Below are positions 51,610-59,446 of a stretch of DNA of 64,000 nucleotides, piece after piece. Position 1 is the first letter of the stretch; each line of letters starts with the position of its first letter. Under the pieces are notes generated by a model. That model saw only the letters and a list, made by a program, of their open reading frames with translations. It was not told the DNA's origin and ran no database searches. A program made the translations under genes and the position numbers. This DNA is from Synergistaceae bacterium UBA6083 (GTDB taxonomy: Bacteria > Synergistota > Synergistia > Synergistales > 79-D21), in assembly GCA_002436015.1 (NCBI GenBank), contig DIXJ01000009.1:62001-126000 (forward strand). Reading direction: 5' to 3'.

Positions 51610-52469
51610 ACCGGGTCTTGCCCTTCTCCGAGGATTTTTTCGAGGAATGGAGGCAACACGAAACAGGCCTCGTGGATTTTCGGGGAATAGTATTTTGTCC
51701 CCTCTGGCGGAAGCCGGAAGGGTTTGCGGGGATCATGAATCTTGGAAGCGAGAGTGTAGGTCCAGGATCCCGTCGGGTAGGTCGGCATGATTCCCCAGCA
51801 GAGTTCGACCACCGGGAAGACTTTCTTCATTTCCCGATAGGCGGTCCGGAGGATATCGGGATGCCCCATGGGAGATTCCGTCTGGGAAACGACCATTCCG
51901 TCATTGCGCAGGGCACGGTGAACGTCACGGAAGAAGGCTTCCTCGAAAAGGCCGGCAGCAAAATCGACAGGATCGGTACTATCCACGATGATCACATCGA
52001 ATTCATCCTGGTGGTCCTTGATGTAGACCAGGGCATCCATCGGCCGGACTTCGACCTTGGGGTGATCCAGGGCACTGCTGACGGAAGGAAAAAATTCCCT
52101 GGAGGCTTCGATGACCTGTTCGTCGATGTCAACAAGCGTCACCTTCTCGAGCACGTCATACCGGACAAGTTCCCGGACGATGCCACCGTCCCCTCCGCCC
52201 ACGACGAGGACACGCCTTGGCGAGGGATGGGAGCAAAGGGCAAGATGGCTCATCATCTCGTGATAGGTGAATTCGTCCCTGTCCGTGATCATGATGGCTC
52301 CGTCGAGAGCCATGAGATTTCCATACTGCTCCGTTTTCACGACGAGAAGGTGTTGGTAGGGAGTCTGGACGTTCAGCAGGATATCACTGATCCGCAGCCC
52401 CAGCCTCATGTCCGGGGTCTGGTACTCGGTGAACCAAAGGTCCGTTTCGCGGCGCGCCATCGGTTCCAT
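51606..52469 (-). CDS. speE: Spermidine synthase-family aminopropyltransferase
   Basis: Transfers an aminopropyl group from decarboxylated AdoMet to a polyamine. The 287 aa protein has TPYQHLLVVKTEQYGNLMALDG, HPSPRRVLVVGGGDGGIVREL (AdoMet-type site), VTLVDIDEQVIEASREFFP and IIVDSTDPV with the catalytic Asp. Start chosen at ATG 52469, 8 bp after the pdaD stop; an upstream in-frame start would run into pdaD. The acceptor may be putrescine or agmatine. A speD gene, needed for decarboxylated AdoMet, is not in the window. Confidence 0.93.
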   Translation of the reverse strand: MEPMARRETDLWFTEYQTPDMRLGLRISDILLNVQTPYQHLLVVKTEQYGNLMALDGAIMITDRDEFTYHEMMSHLALCSHPSPRRVLVVGGGDGGIVRELVRYDVLEKVTLVDIDEQVIEASREFFPSVSSALDHPKVEVRPMDALVYIKDHQDEFDVIIVDSTDPVDFAAGLFEEAFFRDVHRALRNDGMVVSQTESPMGHPDILRTAYREMKKVFPVVELCWGIMPTYPTGSWTYTLASKIHDPRKPFRLPPEGTKYYSPKIHEACFVLPPFLEKILGEGQDPV

Positions 52470-52477
52470 GAGAAGGA

Positions 52478-52957
52478 TTATTCTCCCTTGGCCATGTAGA
52501 ACAGGGGACAGCCTGCAAAAACGCTGCCGCACTGCTCCACAACGTGATCCACAGCCTTAACCTTGACTTCTTTCAGGGAAAGGCTCCTCATCTCAAAGGC
52601 TTCCCGGACCATTTCTTCGACCTTGCGTGCAGCTTCCTCGGCGGAGCAGAAACCGGAATATTCCATGATCATGCCGAAACTATCGGGATCTGCCGGGACA
52701 CCCACACCGATAGCGGCAGCAATCCTTTCACCCGGCACATCGCTGGAAATCGAGCCGTAAGCGATCGGTAGAAGGCTTCCAAAAGGCATTTCCATCTTCG
52801 GGACGAAACGGCAACGGGGTGGCAGAACACTGGAAACCCGCAAGAGGTTCATATTTCCGACTCCTGCTTCCAAAAGCCCCGCATCGAATGCGGTCAGCTT
52901 TTTCTCTCCTTCTCCTTTTCCCACGACCAGGGTGTACAGGCCAGGTGTTTCAATCAT
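52478..52957 (-). CDS. pdaD: Pyruvoyl-dependent arginine decarboxylase
   Basis: Decarboxylates arginine to agmatine with a pyruvoyl group formed by self-cleavage. The 159 aa protein carries the serinolysis site in NLLRVSSVLPP (cleavage between the two Ser), plus GVGNMN upstream and the MEYSGFCSAEEA segment. Start chosen at ATG 52957 with AAGGAGG eight bases upstream; the longer frame contains the promoter region. It leads pdaD-speE-speB and is served by a near-perfect promoter at 53019-53046. Confidence 0.93.
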   Translation of the reverse strand: MIETPGLYTLVVGKGEGEKKLTAFDAGLLEAGVGNMNLLRVSSVLPPRCRFVPKMEMPFGSLLPIAYGSISSDVPGERIAAAIGVGVPADPDSFGMIMEYSGFCSAEEAARKVEEMVREAFEMRSLSLKEVKVKAVDHVVEQCGSVFAGCPLFYMAKGE

Positions 52958-53018
52958 CAGGGGAGCCTCCTTCACATGCAAATAATCCCGTAGGGACCTC
53001 GGGGCTGGGGCGAAATTC

Positions 53019-53046
53019 ATTATACCGGCCCCCCCCCCTCTGTCAA
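53019..53046 (-). promoter_or_regulatory. Consensus promoter of pdaD-speE-speB with a G10 spacer tract
   Basis: On the minus strand TTGACA (53046-53041) and TATAAT (53024-53019) are both perfect. The 16-bp spacer reads GA, ten G, CCGG. About 60 bp before the pdaD start. The homopolymer makes the spacer length prone to slippage. Confidence 0.88.
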
Positions 53047-53122
53047 TCAAATGGCGGAAAAAAACAAGGCGGGATGGAAATAAGCAGGATTATGTTAAGG
53101 ATAAACCCGGGGTGAAGCCCTA

Positions 53123-54178
53123 TCAGTTTGATTTTGGGCCGATTCTGTCCAGGACCGATTTCAGGACCTCTTCGAGGTTGTCCGTCCCGGCAGAGGCGAT
53201 CACCGCGCCCTTGGAAAAGAGGATGAAGCCGTTGGGTGAACCTGAAATCCCCAAATCGGCATGTGCGGCTTCACGCGGTCCATTCACCTCGCATCCCATG
53301 ACGGCGACACTGAATCCGTCCGGAAGGGAAACCAGGCTTGGGAGAATCCTCTGGACAAGGGCCTGCACGTCAATCCGGCGTCGACCGCACGTGGGGCAGG
53401 AAATCAGGTCGAATCCCCTCCGACGTATTTCCAAGGCGTTGAGGATCGAATACCCGGTCTCCACCTCCTTCACTGAGGGGCCCGTCACGCTGACGCGGAT
53501 CGTATCTCCGATTCCCTGGTTCAGGAGGATTCCGATGCCGACCGAGTTTTTTACGACGCCCCGGAGGTCTGGCCCCGCTTCCGTGATCCCGATATGCAGG
53601 GGGTAGGGATAACGCTCCGAGAGAAGTGCATTTGCCCGAATGGTCTCGGGGATCGATGTGGATTTTGCAGAAAGGATGATATTTTCGAACCTATGCTTCA
53701 TGAGGAACTGGAGTTGTTCTTCAACGGCTCGCACGAGGGCCATGGCACGATCATTCCCGGCTTCGGCCAACTGTAATCCAGACAGTGAACCGCTGTTGGC
53801 TCCGATGCGGATGACGGCTTGGCGGTCGGCAGCCAAACGAAGGATCTCCGCCAGGCGTTCCGGGCTTCCCATGTTGCCGGGATTGATGCGGATGGCGGGA
53901 ACCCCCGCCTTGAGGCTCAAGACCGCGAGGTCGGGATCGAAATGAATATCCGCCATCAATGGAATTTCAGCCTTGGACAAGAGAATCCCAAGGGCTTCGG
54001 CTTTCGAGGAGTCGGGAAAAGCCACTCGCACCATCTCGCAACCTGCCTGGGCAAGGCCGTGCAGTTCGTTTGCACACCCTTCAAGGTTCTCCAGCGGAGT
54101 CTTGAGCATGCTTTCGACGCGGACGGGGTTGTTTCCGCCAATTTCAAGACTTCCCACCGAGACGCTCCTGTTAGACAT
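53123..54178 (-). CDS. ispG: 4-hydroxy-3-methylbut-2-enyl diphosphate synthase
   Basis: Iron-sulfur enzyme of the MEP pathway that converts MEcPP to HMBPP. The 351 aa protein has MADIHFDPDLAV, AIRINPGNMG, the cluster ligands in SCPTCGR, and the third Cys in MGCEVNGPREA with the Glu ligand 7 residues after it. The usual NGPGEA reads NGPREA here, a Gly to Arg change next to the ligand Glu. It is the last gene of the long envelope/isoprenoid series, 32 bp after rseP; AAAGGAG precedes the ATG. Confidence 0.96.
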   Translation of the reverse strand: MSNRSVSVGSLEIGGNNPVRVESMLKTPLENLEGCANELHGLAQAGCEMVRVAFPDSSKAEALGILLSKAEIPLMADIHFDPDLAVLSLKAGVPAIRINPGNMGSPERLAEILRLAADRQAVIRIGANSGSLSGLQLAEAGNDRAMALVRAVEEQLQFLMKHRFENIILSAKSTSIPETIRANALLSERYPYPLHIGITEAGPDLRGVVKNSVGIGILLNQGIGDTIRVSVTGPSVKEVETGYSILNALEIRRRGFDLISCPTCGRRRIDVQALVQRILPSLVSLPDGFSVAVMGCEVNGPREAAHADLGISGSPNGFILFSKGAVIASAGTDNLEEVLKSVLDRIGPKSN

Positions 54179-54210
54179 GGGTATTTTCTCCTTTTGATGT
54201 TTATTTCACC

Positions 54211-55248
54211 TTACGGGCGAGTCAGACGGAGGATATCCTTCCATGTGACGAAGACGATCAGTGCCAGAAGCAGCGCGAAGCCCGCCAGGTGGATGAGGTT
54301 CTCCCACTTTGAGGGAAGACGGCGTCCTGTCACCATCTCTCCGACTAAGAACGAAAGCCTGCCCCCGTCAAGGGCCGGGAAGGGGAAAAGGTTGAGGATC
54401 CCGAGGTTCAGGTTGATGACGGCCAGGAACGAAATAAATGACCACCACCCCTGTCTTGCCGCATCACCGGCCATCGAGGCGATTCCTACCGGGCCTGCGA
54501 ATTCCACGTGTTGTTGCCCGAATGCCCAGGTCCACAAGCCCCTCAGAATGGACACCGTCATTTCCCAGGCCGTTCCAACCGAACGATAGAGGGCTACAGG
54601 CAGGGAATAACGGACATTGCGGGGCCGAATGCCCAGCAGGGGGACGCCGTGTTGGCGATCCTTTTCGACCAGGACGGAAAAGGTTCGGGTTTCTCCTTTT
54701 CGGCTGACCACCAGCGAGATCGGGCCCTTGGGAGCTTCCTGTCGCAGGGTCGAAGACATGGACTCCCAGTCCGTCACTGTCTTCCCGTTGATCGAAAGGA
54801 TGCGATCCCCTTCCGAAAGCCCGATTCGTTCCGCGGGGTATCCGCTCATGGTTGATCCCACCGTGGCCGTACGGACGTCGAGGATCCCGTGGAAGGCCAA
54901 AAGAGCTGTCGTCAGGACGATTGCGAGAAGGATGTTGAAGAGGGGACCCCCGGCAAGGATGGCGAAACGCTGGAACGGTGTCTTGCTGGGATAGGTTCTC
55001 TCTGGCGGGGCGCTTTCACCGTCCTGCTCCTCCTCCATTCCTGCAAGGCGGACGAAGCCCCCAATGGGAAAAGCCCGGAGGGAATAGACCGTCTCGCCCC
55101 GTCGTTTCTGGAAGAACGCAGGTCCCATGCCGAAGGCGAACTCGTAAACTTTTACACCAAACCGGATGGAAAAGAGAAAGTGCCCGAGTTCGTGGATGAC
55201 AACGCTGATACCGATAACGAGCAAAAAAGAAAGTAGGCTGACGATCAA
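54211..55248 (-). CDS. rseP: Site-2 metalloprotease RseP
   Basis: Intramembrane zinc protease that cleaves anti-sigma factors and leftover signal peptides. The 345 aa protein has an N-terminal membrane helix with HELGH, FAFGMGPAFFQKRRGETVYSLRAFPIGGFVRL, one PDZ domain (about residues 120 to 200, SGYPAERIGLSEGDRILSING) and the second site NLFPFPALDGG. Start chosen at TTG 55248, which overlaps the dxr stop as TTGA and has GAGGAGG eight bases upstream; a start at 55311 would overlap dxr by 67 bp. Confidence 0.94.
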   Translation of the reverse strand: MIVSLLSFLLVIGISVVIHELGHFLFSIRFGVKVYEFAFGMGPAFFQKRRGETVYSLRAFPIGGFVRLAGMEEEQDGESAPPERTYPSKTPFQRFAILAGGPLFNILLAIVLTTALLAFHGILDVRTATVGSTMSGYPAERIGLSEGDRILSINGKTVTDWESMSSTLRQEAPKGPISLVVSRKGETRTFSVLVEKDRQHGVPLLGIRPRNVRYSLPVALYRSVGTAWEMTVSILRGLWTWAFGQQHVEFAGPVGIASMAGDAARQGWWSFISFLAVINLNLGILNLFPFPALDGGRLSFLVGEMVTGRRLPSKWENLIHLAGFALLLALIVFVTWKDILRLTRP

Positions 55249-56444
55249 GGGACTGACCTCCTCGAGGATTTTTCTGGGTATAGAGTCTCCATTGCTTTTC
55301 TCTTGGACCATTCCATTATAGCGATTGCCTCCTCGGCTGAGGTCGGGGAAGGACCGGGGTAAGAAGTGAGGACCTCTTCGATGAGGCGCGGGATTGCCGT
55401 GAAAGGAAGACGTTCCTCCAGAAAGGCCTTGACCGCGATCTCATCGGCCCCTACGAGCAGGGCGGGTGCCGCTCCACCGGTTCGGGCCGCCTCCATGGCG
55501 ATGGAAAGGCAGGGAAAGCGGTTGAGGTCGGGTTCTTCGAAGGAAAGGGCCAACGTCTCGAGTGGAGGGAATTCGAGGGCGACATCTTTGATCTGGAGCC
55601 TTTCAGGATAGGCAAGAGCGACAGCGGCAGGGATCCGCATATCCGGGTTCGAGAGCAGCCACTTCATGGTGCAGTCGGAAAAAAGGACCATTCCGTGGAC
55701 AAAAGATTGCGGGTGGACGAGGGCCCTGACCTTACCGGCCGGAAGCCTGAAAAGCTGCATGGCCTCCAATATTTCCAATCCCTTGTTCATCAGGGTCGCA
55801 CTGTCAACCGTGATCTTTGCTCCCATCGCCCAGACAGGATGCCTCAAGGCCATCTTGGGGGTGACACGCTCGAGTTCCCGGGTGCCCAGTGCCCGGAAAG
55901 GTCCACCCGATGCAGTCAGGACAATGGACTGGATGCTCCGGTCCATTTCTCCAGATAGGCATTGCCAGACTGCGTTGTGTTCGCTGTCGAGCGGCCTCAT
56001 CTGGTCTTTGCTGCCAACGAGGGGCATCACCCAGGGACCCGCGATGACCAGGCTTTCCTTGTTGGCCAGGGAAACGGGTTTTCCTGCCTCCAGGGCGGCC
56101 ATGAGCGCGGGGATCGCCGCCGTGCCCGATGATGCAAAGACAACATGACTGGATCCGGGGAAAAGTGAAACCTCTGTCAGGGAATCGAGTCCCGAAAGAA
56201 CCCTTGTCCCGGGGGGGACCAGGGGTTTAAGGCTTGCCGCCGCTTCGGGGTCGCACATCGAGACAAGTTCGGGAGCAAATTCGTTTGCCAGGGCTGCCAT
56301 CCTTGACACATTGCCTAAACTCGACAGGGCTGACACATGGAACCGGTTGGGAAAACTCCTGCAGACGTCCAAAACGGCTCCTCCGACACTGCCTGTGGCG
56401 CCGATCACCGCAAGCCCGGAAGGGATAGCCCCCGTGCGGGTCAA
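55245..56444 (-). CDS. dxr: 1-deoxy-D-xylulose-5-phosphate reductoisomerase
   Basis: NADPH-dependent conversion of DXP to MEP. The 399 aa protein has AVIGATGSVGGAVLDV (NADPH), SLANKESLVIAG, DSEHNAVWQCL (metal and substrate ligands), TASGGPFR, and NKGLEILEAMQLF, HPQSFVHGMV. TTG start overlaps the cdsA stop (TTGA) with GAGGTGAT upstream. Neighbours cdsA, uppS and rseP are the usual partners of dxr. Confidence 0.96.
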   Translation of the reverse strand: MTRTGAIPSGLAVIGATGSVGGAVLDVCRSFPNRFHVSALSSLGNVSRMAALANEFAPELVSMCDPEAAASLKPLVPPGTRVLSGLDSLTEVSLFPGSSHVVFASSGTAAIPALMAALEAGKPVSLANKESLVIAGPWVMPLVGSKDQMRPLDSEHNAVWQCLSGEMDRSIQSIVLTASGGPFRALGTRELERVTPKMALRHPVWAMGAKITVDSATLMNKGLEILEAMQLFRLPAGKVRALVHPQSFVHGMVLFSDCTMKWLLSNPDMRIPAAVALAYPERLQIKDVALEFPPLETLALSFEEPDLNRFPCLSIAMEAARTGGAAPALLVGADEIAVKAFLEERLPFTAIPRLIEEVLTSYPGPSPTSAEEAIAIMEWSKRKAMETLYPEKSSRRSVP

Positions 56445-57268
56445 TGCCAGATCACCTCAAAGATCAGGAAAGCGAGCGTGGCATTGACGAGGATGCTGTC
56501 GAAACGGTCCAGCATCCCACCATGGCCGGGTATCAGTTTTCCAGCATCTTTGACGCCGGCTTCGCGTTTCAGCAGGGATTCTCCAAGGTCGCCGATTTGC
56601 CCGGCGAGGCCGCAGAGAAGCCCCAGCAGGAGAAGCGGGAAGGGTGGAAACTGCCAGGCGAAGGCCAGGAGCCCTGCGCAGAAAAGGCTTCCTGCCACGC
56701 CGGCCGCGAATCCTTCCCATGTCTTTTTCGGGCTCACATTTTCGCAGAGATAGGTTCTTCCCCAGCGGACTCCGACGAGGTAGGCCGTGATATCGCAGCT
56801 CCACGTGCAGGCGAAAAGGGTGATCAGGAGCATGGTTCCCCATGGTTCCGCTCTGAGTAGCACAAGGAAGGTCCAGGGAAGGGCGATGAAGATCAGGCCC
56901 ACCAGGGTTCCCCCCATGTTGAAGATGGCATGGCTGTTCTGGAGCATCTGGCGTCGTATGATCTCGATGCAGAGTACGAGGAATGGGATGAGGGCGGTGA
57001 TGGCAAGAATGGCTGCTGAACTGAAATTAAGGGTTGCTGCTGCGATAAGGAGCAGGGCAGAAATGAAGCCGATGCCACGAGTGACTTTCACCTTGACGGA
57101 AAGGAGGTTGTAGAACTCCCATAGGGAGACCATGGTGATCAGGGTCACGATGAAGGACCAGTAGATGCCTCCAAGGAGGATGCCACCAAGGATGGCCAGG
57201 ACCACGAAGGCCCCGCTCAAGGCCCGGATGATGATTTCACTGCCGAAGGTGCGGCTAGACGGATCCAT
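56441..57268 (-). CDS. cdsA: Phosphatidate cytidylyltransferase
   Basis: Makes CDP-diacylglycerol from phosphatidate and CTP. The 275 aa membrane protein has about eight hydrophobic segments and the C-terminal signature reading SPKKTWEGFAAGVAGS and later KDAGKLIPGHGGMLDRFDS. Start chosen at ATG 57268 with GGAGGGAG seven bases upstream; the ATG at 57286 lacks a ribosome site. It overlaps uppS by 14 bp. Confidence 0.95.
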   Translation of the reverse strand: MDPSSRTFGSEIIIRALSGAFVVLAILGGILLGGIYWSFIVTLITMVSLWEFYNLLSVKVKVTRGIGFISALLLIAAATLNFSSAAILAITALIPFLVLCIEIIRRQMLQNSHAIFNMGGTLVGLIFIALPWTFLVLLRAEPWGTMLLITLFACTWSCDITAYLVGVRWGRTYLCENVSPKKTWEGFAAGVAGSLFCAGLLAFAWQFPPFPLLLLGLLCGLAGQIGDLGESLLKREAGVKDAGKLIPGHGGMLDRFDSILVNATLAFLIFEVIWH

Positions 57269-57962
57269 AGCGTCTCTCCCTCCCATGGTAAATGTTCAGG
57301 GCTGCTTCGAGGTCCTCGGGGCCAAAATCCGGCCAGAGTCTTTCCGTAAAATAAAGCTCGCTGTAGGCGCTTTCCCAAAGCCAGAAATTGCTGAGCCTCA
57401 TCTCTCCGCTTGTTCGGATGATCAGGTCCGGATCGGGAACATCCGGGAGATAAAGGTACTTCCTGAAGGTCTTTTCGTCCAGAGGGCGGGTTTCCCCTGA
57501 AGCCGTAGCCCTGTTGACCGCATCGAGAATTTCCTGCCTTCCACCGTAGTTGAGGCAGATAACCAACTGCAGGCCGACCTGTTCGACTGTTTTCTCCTCG
57601 GCTTCCCTGATGATGTCTTGCACATCCGAGGGCAGCCCGTCTATTTTCCCGGCAAACCGGATCCGGGCACCTTCCAGCAGCAGATGGTCGACCTTGCTCC
57701 GAATAATTAGGCGAAAAAGGCCCATCAAGCCCAAGACTTCTTTTTCGGGCCTTTTCCAGTTTTCGCTTGAAAAGGCGTAGAGGGAAAGCGTCTTGATTCC
57801 GGCATCCCTTGCGGCCCTGACCGTCCGTTCCACCGCCCTGACACCCGCATGGTGCCCCATGATCCGGGGCAGTCCCCGCTTCTTCGCCCAGCGTCCGTTT
57901 CCGTCCATGATGATTGCAACGTGGGAAGGCAGGGGTTTCTTTTCGCCTTCAGGCAGGTTCAT
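57255..57962 (-). CDS. uppS: Undecaprenyl diphosphate synthase (cis-prenyltransferase)
   Basis: Extends farnesyl diphosphate to the C55 carrier used by peptidoglycan and glycan synthesis. The 235 aa protein has IIMDGNGRWAKKRG (catalytic Asp), GHHAGVRAVE, YAFSSENWKRP, and the C-terminal RTSGEMRLSNFWLWESAYSEL. Start chosen at ATG 57962 with GAGGAG seven bases upstream. It overlaps udg by 14 bp and cdsA by 14 bp. Confidence 0.97.
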   Translation of the reverse strand: MNLPEGEKKPLPSHVAIIMDGNGRWAKKRGLPRIMGHHAGVRAVERTVRAARDAGIKTLSLYAFSSENWKRPEKEVLGLMGLFRLIIRSKVDHLLLEGARIRFAGKIDGLPSDVQDIIREAEEKTVEQVGLQLVICLNYGGRQEILDAVNRATASGETRPLDEKTFRKYLYLPDVPDPDLIIRTSGEMRLSNFWLWESAYSELYFTERLWPDFGPEDLEAALNIYHGRERRYGSV

Positions 57963-58608
57963 CCCGGGGCTCCTCCTCATTCCGGACTTCGTCCCAGCGT
58001 TTCTTGACTTCCCGTATGTCCTTCCAGGTGAGATCCTTGGGGCTGCCTGCAGCCCGGGACTGGTTGCGCAGGAGGTAGCTTGGATGATACATCGGGAAAA
58101 CCTCGATTCCCCGCCACTTGAACCAGTGCCCCCGGAGCTCCCCGATCGGAGCCGTTGTCTTGAGGATCCAGCGTGTTGGCGTGCTTCCCAGCAGGACGAG
58201 GATTCTTGGGGAAATCAGGGCAATCTGGGCCTGAAGGTAGGTGTCGCAAGTCATCATTTCCTCTACAGATGGGACCCTGTTGCCCGGTGGCCTGCATTTG
58301 ACAACATTCCCGATGAAGATTCCCCCGCGATTGATCCCCGCCGCGGTCAGGATAGTGGTCAGTAGCTGACCTGCTTTCCCTACAAACGGAAGCCCCTGCT
58401 CATCCTCGTCCGCTCCCGGTCCTTCTCCGACGAACATCAGAGAGGTTTCCATCGGTCCATCACCAAAGACGGTACGGTTGCGCGTATCCGCCAGGGGGCA
58501 AAGCTGGCATTTTGACACGTCATCCTGCAGTCGCGACCATAGGAGCTTCCGCCGGGAGGCGATTTCTTCCGGGGAAGGGCAAATGATCAAGTTATTCTTT
58601 CGCTCCAT
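57949..58608 (-). CDS. Uracil-DNA glycosylase, family 4/5 type
   Basis: Iron-sulfur uracil-DNA glycosylase that removes deaminated cytosine. The 219 aa protein has CQLCPLADTR (first cluster Cys pair), the catalytic region VGEGPGADEDEQGLPFVGKAG, NVVKCRPPGNRVPS with a further Cys, and the HPSYLLRN motif. Start chosen at ATG 58608 with GGAGGTGG six bases upstream. It overlaps the P-loop/Asp23 gene and uppS. A DNA repair gene in an envelope operon is unusual but not unique. Confidence 0.93.
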   Translation of the reverse strand: MERKNNLIICPSPEEIASRRKLLWSRLQDDVSKCQLCPLADTRNRTVFGDGPMETSLMFVGEGPGADEDEQGLPFVGKAGQLLTTILTAAGINRGGIFIGNVVKCRPPGNRVPSVEEMMTCDTYLQAQIALISPRILVLLGSTPTRWILKTTAPIGELRGHWFKWRGIEVFPMYHPSYLLRNQSRAAGSPKDLTWKDIREVKKRWDEVRNEEEPRDEPA

Positions 58609-59446
58609 GGAGCTCCACCTCCGTAACGACGACGTCAACCCCTCGGACGTCAAGGCCCATAAAATAGCTGACGCTCGAGGAGATGCGCACTTTGACGGTT
58701 CGTGCGATCTCGACGAGATTTCGCTCTCCCAGGATAACCCCGATTTTCAGTTGCAGCGAAACGCCCTCTGAGCTTGGCTTGATGCGTATTTCCTGGATGC
58801 TTTTGACTTGGGGGGTTCGCAGGGCGACATGACGGGCGAGGTCCTCTATGGCCTGGGGTTCGATGCGGAGCGCTCCGATAAAGCTGAACGGAGGCCTCAC
58901 GATCGTTTTTTCGCCCTCGTACTTGTTCTTTCCTTTCCAGAAGACTCTTAGCTTGCCGACGAGCTTGCCCGCGAAGTTTTTCCGAACCTGGACCTGGGAA
59001 ACGGGGATCACATGCTGTCCCTTAACCTTCCTCTCCAGTCTCGCTCGCCTGATCTCCTCAGGTGTTGCAACGTCTTCGATTCGGATGATGCTTTCCGGGG
59101 CCGGAATCCCAAGTCGCCTGGCAATCTGGACGGCCATCCCCTCCGAAGTGGCGATAATCATGACGGTACAAGGCTGGGCTTGCAGAAAGAATTCCTGGAT
59201 TTCCCGCCTGTGATCTGGAAATTCCATCATGGCGCGACGAATCGCGCGCACTTGGTTTCTCTCTGTCTTGGCACTGCGCCCGGAAACGATCTGCCCCTTT
59301 CGGATGACAAGCCCGTCATCGAGGATGTAATCAATGTCCAGGTTCCTCGCCAGGACCTGTGCCCTTTGACTTTTCCCGGTTCCGGCTTTTCCAACGAACG
59401 AAATGACCTTCACGCCGGGAAGGGGGACCTTCTCATCTTCCGGCAA
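58592..59446 (-). CDS. P-loop NTPase fused to Asp23-like domain
   Basis: A 284 aa protein of unknown function. Residues 17 to 30 hold a Walker A motif (FVGKAGTGKSQRAQV), with acidic and basic segments to about residue 140. Residues about 185 to 280 resemble the Asp23/alkaline-shock (DUF322) fold: IEPQAIEDLARHVAL and a terminal GLDVRGVDVVVTEVE. Start is TTG 59446, overlapping hisC by 14 bp; a GTG at 59413 is an alternative. It overlaps udg by 17 bp. Asp23 proteins normally occur alone or with small membrane partners; a role as an envelope-linked or regulatory nucleotide switch is only a guess. Confidence 0.75.
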   Translation of the reverse strand: MPEDEKVPLPGVKVISFVGKAGTGKSQRAQVLARNLDIDYILDDGLVIRKGQIVSGRSAKTERNQVRAIRRAMMEFPDHRREIQEFFLQAQPCTVMIIATSEGMAVQIARRLGIPAPESIIRIEDVATPEEIRRARLERKVKGQHVIPVSQVQVRKNFAGKLVGKLRVFWKGKNKYEGEKTIVRPPFSFIGALRIEPQAIEDLARHVALRTPQVKSIQEIRIKPSSEGVSLQLKIGVILGERNLVEIARTVKVRISSSVSYFMGLDVRGVDVVVTEVELHGAKE

